From a virus: a DNA stretch of 39,880 bases. Positions 24,953 to 32,027 of the stretch are shown here, piece by piece. Positions within the stretch are counted from its first letter, which is position 1. Each line of letters begins with the position of its first letter. Below the pieces are notes generated by a model. It made no database searches. It was not told the origin of the DNA and saw nothing but the letters and a program-made list of their open reading frames with translations. Location: the IMG/VR virus record IMGVR_UViG_3300047319_000662, positions 1-39,880 of that record; one strand, 5' to 3'. The position numbers and the translations under genes were made by a program.

Positions 24953-25462
24953 TTATTGCCGACCCGATTTGCTGATGCGCAGAACCGCGCCGACTAGGCG
25001 GTCGGCGACGCCCTGCTGCGAGCGAGCAGCCACGACGATCGCATCCGCCTCAGGGCCGGTAATCTTGCCGTCTGAGATTGCATCGCGCACCTCACCGGCT
25101 ACAAGTCCCGTCTGCCGCGTGAGCTCAAGCGCGTCGAGCGCGACACGCTCGACGTCCGCATGCGCCTGGTCAGCATCGGTATACGCGGCACGCAGACCGA
25201 AACGCTCGTTAAGCGCATGGATCGCATCAACGAAATGCGGTTGACGCTTCTCCTCCATCCACTCGATCAGTAATTCAAACATTTCCATCGAGAGGCGGTT
25301 TTCGCCCTCGCCGCGCAGACGCAGGCGCAGCGACTCTGTACCAATGCTCTTACCGCGCCGATTGGTCAGGAAAGCCGCTGCGTCTGCGACGCCACCGGGC
25401 GTGTTGCGCACCGACATGTAAAGCACGTCAAGCCAGTCCGTGCCGCTGTATCTGCAGGTCAT
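24953..25462 (-). CDS. CII-type phage regulatory protein (Phage_CP76 family)
   Basis: The 169-residue protein matches the phage regulatory protein CII / CP76 type: LDVLYMSVRNTPGGVADAAAFL, then the helix-turn-helix-like RGKSIGTESLRLRLRGEGENRLSMEMFELLIEWMEEK, and a helical C-terminus. These proteins are transcription activators or early regulators made from the cro operon. It is the second gene after cro, the same place as lambda cII. Confidence 0.82.
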   Translation of the reverse strand: MTCRYSGTDWLDVLYMSVRNTPGGVADAAAFLTNRRGKSIGTESLRLRLRGEGENRLSMEMFELLIEWMEEKRQPHFVDAIHALNERFGLRAAYTDADQAHADVERVALDALELTRQTGLVAGEVRDAISDGKITGPEADAIVVAARSQQGVADRLVGAVLRISKSGRQ

Positions 25463-25574
25463 TTGAACCCCATTTTGTCTTTGTGTGCGCCGTGTTTCAT
25501 TCTGTTTACCGCGTGCGCCGGTCCGTACTATGCAAACTCACCACATCACCACTACAGCCATGCTCAAAAGAAAC
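25463..25574. other. short non-coding gap between cro-like and cII-like genes
   Basis: Nothing with clear function is seen in this 112-bp gap. It may form the leader of the cII-like gene, whose ATG at 25462 follows GGGGT. Confidence 0.5.
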
Positions 25575-25802
25575 TCAGTGCGCAGATCCAGCGCGATCGC
25601 TCGCCGTCGCTTGCTCCGCGCGACTCGCGAAGTAATCAAGCAGGGCCTGCACCGTGGAGATGCGCGGATCGCGGACGATGCCGCATGCGATCTTGGTGAG
25701 GGTTTGATACGGCACGCCGCTGCTAACGGAAATTTCCGGCCAGGTGCCACGTGTTTCGTCAAGCTTGCGCATGACGGTGTCCAGCATCTTTTCCTGTGGC
25801 AT
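25575..25802 (-). CDS. cro: Cro-like repressor
   Basis: The 75-residue protein has one helix-turn-helix (about residues 18-50, TRGTWPEISVSSGVPYQTLTKIACGIVRDPRISTVQALLDYF), the size and fold expected for Cro. ATG 25802 follows GGAGG by seven bases. It is transcribed away from cI from a promoter carrying a CI-type operator, the classical immunity arrangement. It should turn down early and repressor transcription during lytic growth. Confidence 0.82.
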   Translation of the reverse strand: MPQEKMLDTVMRKLDETRGTWPEISVSSGVPYQTLTKIACGIVRDPRISTVQALLDYFASRAEQATASDRAGSAH

Positions 25803-25833
25803 TTTTCAGCCTCCAAACAATGCAAGTGACTGA

Positions 25834-25862
25834 ATCATATCCTTTTGGGGATATTTCCTCAA
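25834..25862 (-). promoter_or_regulatory. cro/early promoter with operator in the spacer
   Basis: On the minus strand TTGAGG (25862-25857) and TATGAT (25839-25834) are separated by 17 nt. The spacer and first -10 bases carry the operator ATATCCCCAAAAGGATAT (25854-25837), with 6-bp inverted arms. Repressor bound here would cover the polymerase site and shut off the cro-led operon. Confidence 0.8.
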
Positions 25863-25880
25863 GTGGACATGTACGCGGAA

Positions 25881-25899
25881 GTATCCCGCAAGGGGTATC
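25881..25899. promoter_or_regulatory. second operator upstream of repressor gene
   Basis: GTATCCCGCAAGGGGTATC is an imperfect dyad of the same TATCC...GGATA type as the operator in the cro promoter. It lies 23-41 bp before the repressor ATG, suggesting autoregulation. Another weaker dyad (ATATT CGGC AATAT) lies at 25901-25914. Confidence 0.65.
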
Positions 25900-25921
25900 C
25901 ATATTCGGCAATATTCCGCGT

Positions 25922-26422
25922 ATGACTAGGAAACCACTCAGGGAAGTATTGGCGGACAACGTTCGGGCTCACATGAGCCGGAATGCTGCTGTCGATACGC
26001 AGACAAAGCTGGCCAATCGAGCCGGCATTTCACAAAGCTCTGTCGCACGTGTGCTGGCGGGGAATGTGGACACGCAGATAAGCATTGTCGCAGCGTTGGC
26101 GGCCGCGATCGGCATCACCCCTGGACGTCTGCTCGACGATCAGGATGCGTCGCCCGAGCTGCAGCTCGACAGAGAGCGGTTCGCAAAGCTGCCTGCAGCC
26201 GAGCGGGCAAAGATACAAAGCTACATTGATTTCGTTATGGCACAGCCCGAATCGGCGAGCGTTGATTCCCTTTCGATTTCGCAGAAGCTGACACAGACCA
26301 AAGACCAAGAAGATCGCACCCGGCGAGCCGCTCAACGTCCAATCTCTAAAGAATCGTTGAGCATCAATGAAAACCAAAACCAAAGCATTCCGGGGCAAAG
26401 AGGCCACAGCCGCAGGAAGTAA
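25922..26422 (+). CDS. cI: phage repressor (CI-type, no cleavage domain)
   Basis: The 166-residue protein starts at ATG 25922, just after the operators; an in-frame ATG at 25796 would make the operators coding and is rejected. Residues about 22-62 form a helix-turn-helix (TQTKLANRAGISQSSVARVLAGNVDTQISIVAALAAAIG). The C-terminal half is polar and charged and shows none of the S24/LexA peptidase motifs (no Ala-Gly site, Ser or Lys motif visible). Release by RecA-stimulated self-cleavage is therefore not expected. No clear ribosome binding site precedes the ATG, so a leaderless message is possible. Confidence 0.85.
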   Translation: MTRKPLREVLADNVRAHMSRNAAVDTQTKLANRAGISQSSVARVLAGNVDTQISIVAALAAAIGITPGRLLDDQDASPELQLDRERFAKLPAAERAKIQSYIDFVMAQPESASVDSLSISQKLTQTKDQEDRTRRAAQRPISKESLSINENQNQSIPGQRGHSRRK

Positions 26423-26873
26423 TATTTTTCACTTCCCCACTTCCGAAACTGCCAAACAGGCACTCAACCTAGTAGCCCGGCAAAACGCTGTGCGCGAGCG
26501 CCTCACGACCGTCGCTTGCACCAATGACAGCGCAGCTCCCGTCGCCATCGCCATGGCAACGGTTCTACCCGATGGAACCGTCGAATTCAGTGCAACCGGC
26601 ATTGAACGAGACTTCGCCGTGCCCACTGCGGACGCTCTCGACCGCCTGTCAACCATCCTTCGATTTCACGCCGTGAAGCCTCGCCGCAGAGACCGACTGC
26701 AGCAAGGGTTTGCAATGCTGGCACCAGTCGTATCCATAGCCTTCATGGCAGCGACCTATCTGAACGACATCGCATGGATTGATTCGGCCCTGATGCTAGC
26801 AAGCCAGCTATCCGTGAACTGGCTGCTCAATCGAATGCGCGACACCGTCTCGAACCAATCCTCTAGCGGGTAA
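26367..26873 (+). CDS. membrane protein coupled to repressor gene
   Basis: The 168-residue protein starts inside the last 56 bases of the repressor gene in another frame, so both should be made from the lysogenic transcript. Residues about 1-110 are soluble (VATVLPDGTVEFSATGIERDFAVPT in the middle). A C-terminal hydrophobic region (FAMLAPVVSIAFMAATYL and IDSALMLASQLSVNWLL) can span the membrane once or twice. Genes in this position often affect superinfection or the host cell (compare rex in lambda), but no homology to Rex is seen. Confidence 0.65.
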   Translation: MKTKTKAFRGKEATAAGSNIFHFPTSETAKQALNLVARQNAVRERLTTVACTNDSAAPVAIAMATVLPDGTVEFSATGIERDFAVPTADALDRLSTILRFHAVKPRRRDRLQQGFAMLAPVVSIAFMAATYLNDIAWIDSALMLASQLSVNWLLNRMRDTVSNQSSSG

Positions 26874-26889
26874 TCACCTCATCTCAGAA

Positions 26890-26910
26890 CGCCCGAATTT
26901 CAATCGGGCG
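26890..26910 (+). terminator. hairpin after the repressor operon
   Basis: CGCCCGA and TCGGGCG form a 7-bp stem with a 7-nt loop, 16 bp after the stop of the membrane-protein gene. There is no clear T run, so termination may be weak or need Rho. Confidence 0.4.
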
Positions 26911-26926
26911 CTCAATTCCGTCCTCG

Positions 26927-26971
26927 GATATCCCCAAACGGATTGACAGAGATTATCCCTTTAGGGATACT
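26927..26971 (+). promoter_or_regulatory. CI-controlled rightward promoter with two operators
   Basis: TTGACA (26943-26948) and GATACT (26966-26971) are 17 nt apart. The spacer holds the perfect dyad TATCCCTTTAGGGATA (26954-26969, 7-bp arms). A second site, ATATCCCCAAACGGATTG (26927-26944), abuts the -35 and closely matches the operator in the cro promoter. It should drive the plus-strand operon starting at 27020 and be closed in lysogens. Confidence 0.8.
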
Positions 26972-27019
26972 CCGGTCGAAGCGCGCCGATCCCGACGCGC
27001 CCCCGATACGGAGATTCTC

Positions 27020-27229
27020 GTGAAAGAAATAATAGATTCTGCCGCAGACGCCCGCCGGGCGTGGCTTAGAGAGATTCAGGAAGATCTCGTGCCCTTGCAA
27101 AGCGACTTTGAAAAGACGCCGATTTTCCGCGTCTCGCTGGTCATCGCAGCGGTTGTCGTTGGTCTCAGCATCTTTGGCCCACAGCCGTCGACGGTCACGT
27201 CGCACGCTGCAGCCCGCCCTTCGGTCTGA
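27020..27229 (+). CDS. small membrane protein, first gene of rightward operon
   Basis: The gene encodes 69 residues from a GTG at 27020, six bases after GGAG. One membrane segment (RVSLVIAAVVVGLSIFG, about residues 37-53) follows a charged N-terminal half (LREIQEDLVPLQSDFEK). It is the first gene behind the CI-controlled promoter, so it is made early on infection. Function unknown. Confidence 0.65.
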   Translation: MKEIIDSAADARRAWLREIQEDLVPLQSDFEKTPIFRVSLVIAAVVVGLSIFGPQPSTVTSHAAARPSV

Positions 27230-27239
27230 GGGGGGCGGC

Positions 27240-27398
27240 ATGCCGAAACGCAAACGCAATGCGCCGCCGACGCCTGAGGTTCCGATGGGTGTCATCGCCG
27301 TGTTTTTCGTGATCGCCCTCGCGGTCGCGTTCGCGAAGGTCGGATCCGGCTCCAGTCGCAGTCTTGCCGACATCCCGCCTCAAGTTCGCGTGGCGTAG
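27240..27398 (+). CDS. small membrane protein
   Basis: The gene encodes 52 residues from the ATG at 27240, which follows a G-rich ribosome binding site (GAGGGGGG). It has a basic N-terminus (MPKRKRN) and a single membrane segment (MGVIAVFFVIALAVAFAKVG). A longer frame upstream would overlap the preceding gene. Function unknown. Confidence 0.6.
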   Translation: MPKRKRNAPPTPEVPMGVIAVFFVIALAVAFAKVGSGSSRSLADIPPQVRVA

Positions 27399-27406
27399 GA
27401 GCCGAC

Positions 27407-27604
27407 ATGGCCAAGCGGATTCCCGTTACCGATATCGACATCGCGCGCGAACATCGCCTCCGCCATCTCCCTGGCTCTCTCGCCAACGCAACCCCCGCTC
27501 TGCGGATCTGCCTCGCGAACTGTGCCGAGCTCCGGAAAAAGCGAGCGCAAGTAGACCAACCCACGCTGGACGGCAAGCGTCTTGCCGCTGGCGATAACGA
27601 CTAA
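27407..27604 (+). CDS. hypothetical small protein
   Basis: The gene encodes 65 residues from the ATG at 27407 behind GGAG. The protein starts MAKRIPVTDIDIAREHRLRH and is charged, with no signal or membrane segment. It belongs to the rightward early operon by spacing. No family recognised. Confidence 0.6.
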   Translation: MAKRIPVTDIDIAREHRLRHLPGSLANATPALRICLANCAELRKKRAQVDQPTLDGKRLAAGDND

Positions 27605-27609
27605 CGCCA

Positions 27610-27951
27610 ATGGAAAAAAGCATCCTTCAAATTCGACAGGAAACCAGGCACGGCACGATCGGCCTGCGCACATACGTCAAGTACGATCCGATGGCGCCGC
27701 GCGCGACGACACCGATGATGGTCGGCAAGCATGTCGTCGCCCGCCGGCCGCTGCACGGAAGCGTCCACACGCTTTACATGATCATGGACGGCTCGACCGT
27801 TGTAAGCACTTCCATATCGGTTCCGGACGAACACGACTGCAACGCCGCACTCATCAGGCACCGCCGCAAGCAGGCGGCCAGTCTGACCGACAAGACGATC
27901 GCCAAGGCTCGAAACAAGCCGCGTGCGCTGCGCGTGAAGGAGGCCGCGTGA
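27610..27951 (+). CDS. hypothetical early protein
   Basis: The 113-residue protein (MEKSILQIRQETRHGTIGLRT... ending RKQAASLTDKTIAKARNKP) has a beta-rich first half and a basic C-terminal helix, as many nucleic-acid binding phage proteins have. It starts five bases after the previous gene and overlaps the next by four. No family recognised. Confidence 0.65.
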   Translation: MEKSILQIRQETRHGTIGLRTYVKYDPMAPRATTPMMVGKHVVARRPLHGSVHTLYMIMDGSTVVSTSISVPDEHDCNAALIRHRRKQAASLTDKTIAKARNKPRALRVKEAA

Positions 27952-28190
27952 TCTTCGCCCTCCTCATCGCCATCAGCACCTGCTGCGCAGCGTGGTTCCT
28001 CACCGGCCCGTCTCAGCAACGTCCAATCGGCTTCCTGTTCGCCCTTGCTGATGCCGTTCTCTGGCTCTTCGCTGGCGTATCCGCCGGCAAGCTCGTCGTC
28101 GTCATCGTCGCCGCGTTCTGCGTGCTGTGCTTCGCACGGCCTTTCCTGCGCGTACGCCTCTACTCCCGCCTCCGGAGGCAACATGGTTAA
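27948..28190 (+). CDS. small membrane protein with two or three segments
   Basis: The gene encodes 80 residues from a GTG at 27948, overlapping the previous stop (GTGA) behind AGGAGG. Three hydrophobic stretches (IFALLIAISTCCAAWFL, FLFALADAVLWLFAG, LVVVIVAAFCVLCFA) suggest two or three membrane passes; the C-terminus is basic. Function unknown; it could act on the host membrane early in infection. Confidence 0.65.
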   Translation: MIFALLIAISTCCAAWFLTGPSQQRPIGFLFALADAVLWLFAGVSAGKLVVVIVAAFCVLCFARPFLRVRLYSRLRRQHG

Positions 28191-28614
28191 TGACCTTACA
28201 CCGATCTGCAAAGCGCTGATCCAACTTTTCGCGGCGCAGAATGAACCACTGACGGTAACGACCGTCGAGCAACAACTCCCGCACGCCGACCAGGCAGTTC
28301 TGCACGACACGCTGCAAATGCTGGTACGTGCTGACGTCGTACGGCAGGCGTTTCGCCGGGTTCGATACAGCAACGAGCGACAACTGGTGTACTGGCTCGC
28401 CGGTAACGACGTCGGTTCGTTTTCAGGCACGCGGCTGCACTATCCCGAGTCCGTCACGCTGGCCGATGTGGGCGGCGTCACGACGGCCCACGTTGCTCCC
28501 GCATTGAGCAGCGTCGAGAGGAAAGAGCTCAGCGTCCTGCGTCTCGCGCAGAAGGCTATCGAGAACGAAATCGAGTACGTGCTGCGCGGCGGCCGGGAGG
28601 CAAATCATGGCTAA
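28183..28614 (+). CDS. winged-helix-type protein
   Basis: The gene encodes 143 residues from the ATG at 28183 behind CGGAGG. Residues about 5-70 (ICKALIQLFAAQNEPLTVTTVEQQLPHADQAVLHDTLQMLVRADVVRQAFRRVRYSNERQLVYWLAG) look like a winged helix: helices followed by a beta wing. The C-terminal part is helical. It overlaps both neighbours and precedes the ParB-like gene. A DNA-binding role is likely but the target is unknown. Confidence 0.65.
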   Translation: MVNDLTPICKALIQLFAAQNEPLTVTTVEQQLPHADQAVLHDTLQMLVRADVVRQAFRRVRYSNERQLVYWLAGNDVGSFSGTRLHYPESVTLADVGGVTTAHVAPALSSVERKELSVLRLAQKAIENEIEYVLRGGREANHG

Positions 28615-29914
28615 GACCAGCCCGCTCGTTCTCGACGCAATGATCGTCACCGGCAACACGAAGGCTGCAGTCAAGGCTGCTGGCGGCGGGTCGTCCGACC
28701 TATGGACCGTCCCGCCCCGCGAGATCCATTACGACGCGCGCGACAACGTGCGTCCGCTCGATCCGGACCATGTGCGCCACCTTGCCGAGTTGATCAAGGC
28801 CAACGGCTATGACCGCAAGCAGCCGCTCGGCTGTTTTGTGCGCAAGGTCGGTGGCGAAGATCGGATCTTTGTGTACGCCGGCCAGCATCGCTATCACGCG
28901 GCTCTACTTGCGATCGCAGAAGGCGCGCCGATCGACCGACTGCCCGTTGTGATCGACGAGGCGAAGTCGGTCAATCGCACGAATCTGATCTATGCCGGCA
29001 TCACAACGAACGACGGCGAAAAGCTGACGCCCCTGCAGCTCGCCGAGAAGGTGATCGAGCTGCAGGCGTTGGGCGAGCCGAACACGACCATCTGCAAGCG
29101 ACTGCACATCACCGATCAGACGATCCGCGACGTCGTTCTGCTCGCTCGCGCGCCAGCAACGCTTCACAAGCTTGTCCGCGACAAAGTCGTGTCGTCGACA
29201 TTGGCTATCGAAGAGATCCGCGCGCACGGCGGCGAGAAAGCGCTAGAACGCCTGCAGAACGCTGCAGCGAAAGTCGCGGCAGGCGGAAAGGCAAAGGTCA
29301 CCAAGAAAGCGCTCGGCAAACCAGCGGCGCAGAAGATCACCGACGTTCAGGCAAAGCAACTTTTGCAGGCACTGCAGGCCGTATTGCATGACGAGTATTT
29401 CGGGGCGCTGTCACCTGACACCGTGACAGGCGTGCATGCCGCTCTGACGCCACTCGCAGACCTGCTGGATGCGAAGCCGCTCGCAACAAAGGTGCCCGCA
29501 CAGCCTGCTATGGATAACCATCAGGTGCGCGAGTTAAAAGGACGGTCGTGCCCTAAAGGTGTCACCGCTGACATCCGCATCGCCCGCGTCGATCGCACGC
29601 ACTATGTCATGGCCACGACCATTGTTTTGCCTGGCGAAGGTCGCGCACAACCCCTTAGCGCCGCAGATGTGAAGTCTGCTTTTTGTTGGGCCAAGCCCGA
29701 ACAGGCGTTCGCAGCCGGTGTGCGATCCATCCGGAAGTATCTGACGGTCGAAGCCAACAACGCACGCAACGGAAAGGAGCGTACAGCGGTTTCGAATTGG
29801 CTCGACGGGCTGTGTACTGCTGAGCCTGATATCGGGCGAGCCGTCGGCGAGCAATCGGCTTTTGAGCGGTCGGGCACAGCTGCATGGCCGTTTCCGTCTG
29901 GAGTCCGTCCATGA
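28607..29914 (+). CDS. ParB-like protein
   Basis: The 435-residue protein has a ParB/Srx-type N-terminal domain (VPPREIHYDARDNVRPLDPDHVRHLAELIKANGYD... FVYAGQHRYHAALLAI, about residues 36-105), then a KorB-like helix-turn-helix (EPNTTICKRLHITDQTIRDVVLLARAP, about 157-183). The C-terminal third is less conserved. No ParA partner is nearby, so plasmid-like partition is not supported; phage ParB-like proteins can act as nucleases or regulators. The GQHRYHA motif corresponds to the GERR-type CTP-binding box of ParB in altered form. Start behind GGGAGG, overlapping the previous gene. Confidence 0.85.
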   Translation: MAKTSPLVLDAMIVTGNTKAAVKAAGGGSSDLWTVPPREIHYDARDNVRPLDPDHVRHLAELIKANGYDRKQPLGCFVRKVGGEDRIFVYAGQHRYHAALLAIAEGAPIDRLPVVIDEAKSVNRTNLIYAGITTNDGEKLTPLQLAEKVIELQALGEPNTTICKRLHITDQTIRDVVLLARAPATLHKLVRDKVVSSTLAIEEIRAHGGEKALERLQNAAAKVAAGGKAKVTKKALGKPAAQKITDVQAKQLLQALQAVLHDEYFGALSPDTVTGVHAALTPLADLLDAKPLATKVPAQPAMDNHQVRELKGRSCPKGVTADIRIARVDRTHYVMATTIVLPGEGRAQPLSAADVKSAFCWAKPEQAFAAGVRSIRKYLTVEANNARNGKERTAVSNWLDGLCTAEPDIGRAVGEQSAFERSGTAAWPFPSGVRP

Positions 29915-30366
29915 TGCCTTCTCCGGCCATTTCTACCCCACGCCCGCTGCCGCGTAAGCGGGGTACGGCGGACAAACGCCCACGGCTTTCCTTCGCTGGC
30001 GCCGTCCCGGCGCACGCATCGAACGACGACGTCAACAGCAGCGGGCTGGCGCCCGCCAAAGCGATCCAGACAAACGAAGCGCCGCTCGCGCGGCGTAAAG
30101 CTATCCAGAAGAAGGAAAGCGAGTCGGATACCCGACTCGCTAACCTCGCGCGGATCGACGCCGTTCGCGTCGAGATCCGCAAGCTGGTCGACGAGATCGC
30201 TATTGCTGCCGACATCGAGCTGCTCGACCTCATGCGCGACGAGGTAGGCAGCTACAGCCGGCACAAAGCGGCACAGGAGGCGCGGACGTGGGCTAACGCT
30301 GCTGGCGTCCAGCTCGAAACAGGACTAATGATGCTCGACCGCGCCATGCGGCCAACGTCGACGTGA
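29911..30366 (+). CDS. hypothetical protein coupled to ParB-like gene
   Basis: The gene encodes 151 residues from the ATG at 29911, overlapping the ParB-like stop (ATGA) behind GGAG. The first 70 residues are Pro/Ala-rich and probably disordered; the rest is helical (NLARIDAVRVEIRKLVDEIAIAADIELLDLMRDEVGSYSRHK, then a C-terminal helix). It may be a partner of the ParB-like protein, as the coupling suggests. No family recognised. Confidence 0.6.
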   Translation: MMPSPAISTPRPLPRKRGTADKRPRLSFAGAVPAHASNDDVNSSGLAPAKAIQTNEAPLARRKAIQKKESESDTRLANLARIDAVRVEIRKLVDEIAIAADIELLDLMRDEVGSYSRHKAAQEARTWANAAGVQLETGLMMLDRAMRPTST

Positions 30367-30376
30367 GGCAAGACCA

Positions 30377-31039
30377 ATGACCTTCAAACCCACCGAAGCA
30401 AAGATCACGCTGCACGGACTCGGATTCCTGCAGTTGCAGCTGGCCGCTAACATGCGCCTCCACGTATGGCATCCGGAGCTGCCGCGACGCAAGTGCTTTG
30501 AGCATTCAGCCATCCACGATCATCGCTTTGGCTTTGATTCTCGCGTGCTGGTCGGAACGCAGATTAACCACACGTATGCGCAGATGTTCGTCGATACGGC
30601 GCCTGACTTCGTGGTCGACAAGACGCACACCGCCTACCTGCACGAAGGCGAACGCACCCGCTTTGGCAATCGCCCATGGATTCCCGATTACGAGCTCGTG
30701 CTCGCGAGAATGCACGTCGAGGTCGTGCCGGCCAGCAAGCAGTACTCGATGGACCCATACGTGTTTCATCGCACCGAGCCCGCCGGCGACGGCCGCGTTG
30801 CGACGCTGATGACAAAGACGTTCGAAGGCACGCGGGGCGCGCACTCGCTATGCACAATCGGCGTCGAGCCTGATGTCGACTTTGACCGGAACCAGATCAG
30901 CGAACGGCGCATGTGGGAGTTCGTGCGCGACGTTCTGGGTGATATCCCTGTCGTGCCGGATCCGCGGTGCGTCAAACGCCTGCCCTGCGAGTGCACGACA
31001 AACTGCGGTGACGACGGCAAAGGGAGGGTTCATCAATGA
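30377..31039 (+). CDS. cupin-like protein of unknown function
   Basis: The 220-residue protein has a beta-rich core with a cupin-like metal-binding pattern: HSAIHDHRFGFDSRVLVG (about residues 44-61) and DPYVFHRTEPAGDGRVATLM (about 125-144). A Cys-rich end follows (CVKRLPCECTTNC). Cupins of this size include dioxygenases, isomerases and sugar or nucleotide modifiers; which applies here cannot be told. It lies in the rightward operon, 10 bp after the previous gene. Confidence 0.6.
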   Translation: MTFKPTEAKITLHGLGFLQLQLAANMRLHVWHPELPRRKCFEHSAIHDHRFGFDSRVLVGTQINHTYAQMFVDTAPDFVVDKTHTAYLHEGERTRFGNRPWIPDYELVLARMHVEVVPASKQYSMDPYVFHRTEPAGDGRVATLMTKTFEGTRGAHSLCTIGVEPDVDFDRNQISERRMWEFVRDVLGDIPVVPDPRCVKRLPCECTTNCGDDGKGRVHQ

Positions 31040-31410
31040 GCCGCATGCCGATTGATTCGGGGCGATACGTTCCCGTGATCGTCAACGGGCACCGCCAATG
31101 GGCGCGCGACCAAGTTGCTTTGCAAGCCGAGATCGTCGAGCTACTCGACCAGCACACCGGCCTGACGAAGAAGCGGATCATCATGACGCTGTCGACGGCG
31201 CAGGCCGCAGTCGAAACTGCGCTGGCCAGCCTGCGGCAGGCTGGCACGATCGAACGCTATCGGGCAATGAGCGCACGTCGACGACTGGACGAGCACTGGT
31301 GCATCTCGGGGCGGATGCCGGCCGCAAGCCAGGCGAACTTTCGAGCAATGGAAATTTTGGCGGGGTTTCAAGAAGCTGCCGCGCGGAAAGCTGGGAGTAT
31401 GACCGTATGA
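31036..31410 (+). CDS. probable winged-helix protein
   Basis: The 124-residue protein (ATGA overlap with the cupin-like gene) has a likely helix-turn-helix at residues about 28-75 (LQAEIVELLDQHTGLTKKRIIMTLSTAQAAVETALASLRQAGTIERY), of winged-helix type, followed by a short beta end. It overlaps the excisionase-like gene. It may regulate integration or the operon end. Function otherwise unknown. Confidence 0.6.
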   Translation: MSRMPIDSGRYVPVIVNGHRQWARDQVALQAEIVELLDQHTGLTKKRIIMTLSTAQAAVETALASLRQAGTIERYRAMSARRRLDEHWCISGRMPAASQANFRAMEILAGFQEAAARKAGSMTV

Positions 31411-31709
31411 GAACGTTTGATCTGATTGAGTGCGCGGAGTTTTTGAAGGTCGACCGCAACACGGCGATGAAACTCGCCGGTACCGGCGAGCTGCCCGGCG
31501 CTAAAATCGGCCGGGCTTGGGTGTTCCTCGAAGACGACGTCGTCGCGTTTCTGAGAAAGAAAACGCAGGAACAATCACTGGCTCGACTGCAGGGCGCCCA
31601 CGAGCCGGAGACTGACGATCGCGTCGCCCGCACTATTGCGAGACAGATTGGACTTCCGGACCCTCGCAGACCAGGCCGGCGCGCAAGAGCCCTACCGGCG
31701 TTGGCGTAA
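31407..31709 (+). CDS. xis: excisionase-like DNA-binding protein
   Basis: The gene encodes 100 residues from the ATG at 31407, overlapping the previous stop (ATGA). Residues about 1-50 (MRTFDLIECAEFLKVDRNTAMKLAGTGELPGAKIGRAWVFLEDDVVAFL) form the MerR-like helix-turn-helix of the excisionase family (helix_turn_helix DNA-binding 17). It is last in the rightward operon and integrase is encoded 2.8 kb away, so excision control is plausible; the CI-linked promoter would make it when repression is lifted. Confidence 0.75.
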   Translation: MRTFDLIECAEFLKVDRNTAMKLAGTGELPGAKIGRAWVFLEDDVVAFLRKKTQEQSLARLQGAHEPETDDRVARTIARQIGLPDPRRPGRRARALPALA

Positions 31710-31789
31710 AGATGCGGCCCTAAAATTCCACCGACACTTAGCGGGAAAAATTTCCGCTTGACTTTTACAAAGTTAGGGGTGATTTGGGG

Positions 31790-31873
31790 TTGCAAATCTA
31801 CTTTTGCATTGCTACATTGGTTCTGCGGCGCGCCCCAAAGTTGATTTACGTTTGCGGCTAGTCGCGTTATAAT
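31790..31873 (+). promoter_or_regulatory. tandem promoters before putative small RNA
   Basis: Two sigma-70-like promoters are visible: TTGCAA (31790-31795), 17 nt, TACATT (31813-31818), and TTTACG (31845-31850), 17 nt, TATAAT (31868-31873). The second has a consensus -10 and should start RNA near 31880. Confidence 0.65.
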
Positions 31874-31972
31874 CGCGCGTTTTTTCGAACCAACGTGTCA
31901 TGAGCCTGTCGAACAGGGGTAGTGCACTAACCAAGCGCTGTCGTCTCGGCGACAGGCAATGAGGAGCCTCCT

Positions 31973-32005
31973 ATGATCATTCAAGACATTCGTCCGCGTG
32001 GATAA
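31973..32005 (+). CDS. 10-codon ORF MIIQDIRPRG in small RNA
   Basis: ATG at 31973 follows GAGGAG by six bases; those six are CCTCCT, complementary to the ribosome binding site. The peptide MIIQDIRPRG ends at TAA 32005. A perfect binding site makes translation likely, but the peptide could be a leader whose translation controls the RNA rather than a functional product. Confidence 0.4.
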   Translation: MIIQDIRPRG

Positions 32006-32027
32006 CACAACTTTGCAGCACGTTGGT

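Noticed and set aside
25796-25921. N-terminal extension of the repressor to an ATG at 25796
   Set aside because: It would make the operators and the cro promoter coding and overlap cro; the helix-turn-helix protein starts naturally at 25922.
28607-29914. Plasmid-type partition system (phage-plasmid)
   Set aside because: No ParA-like ATPase or plasmid replication gene is present, while an intact integrase and attP are.
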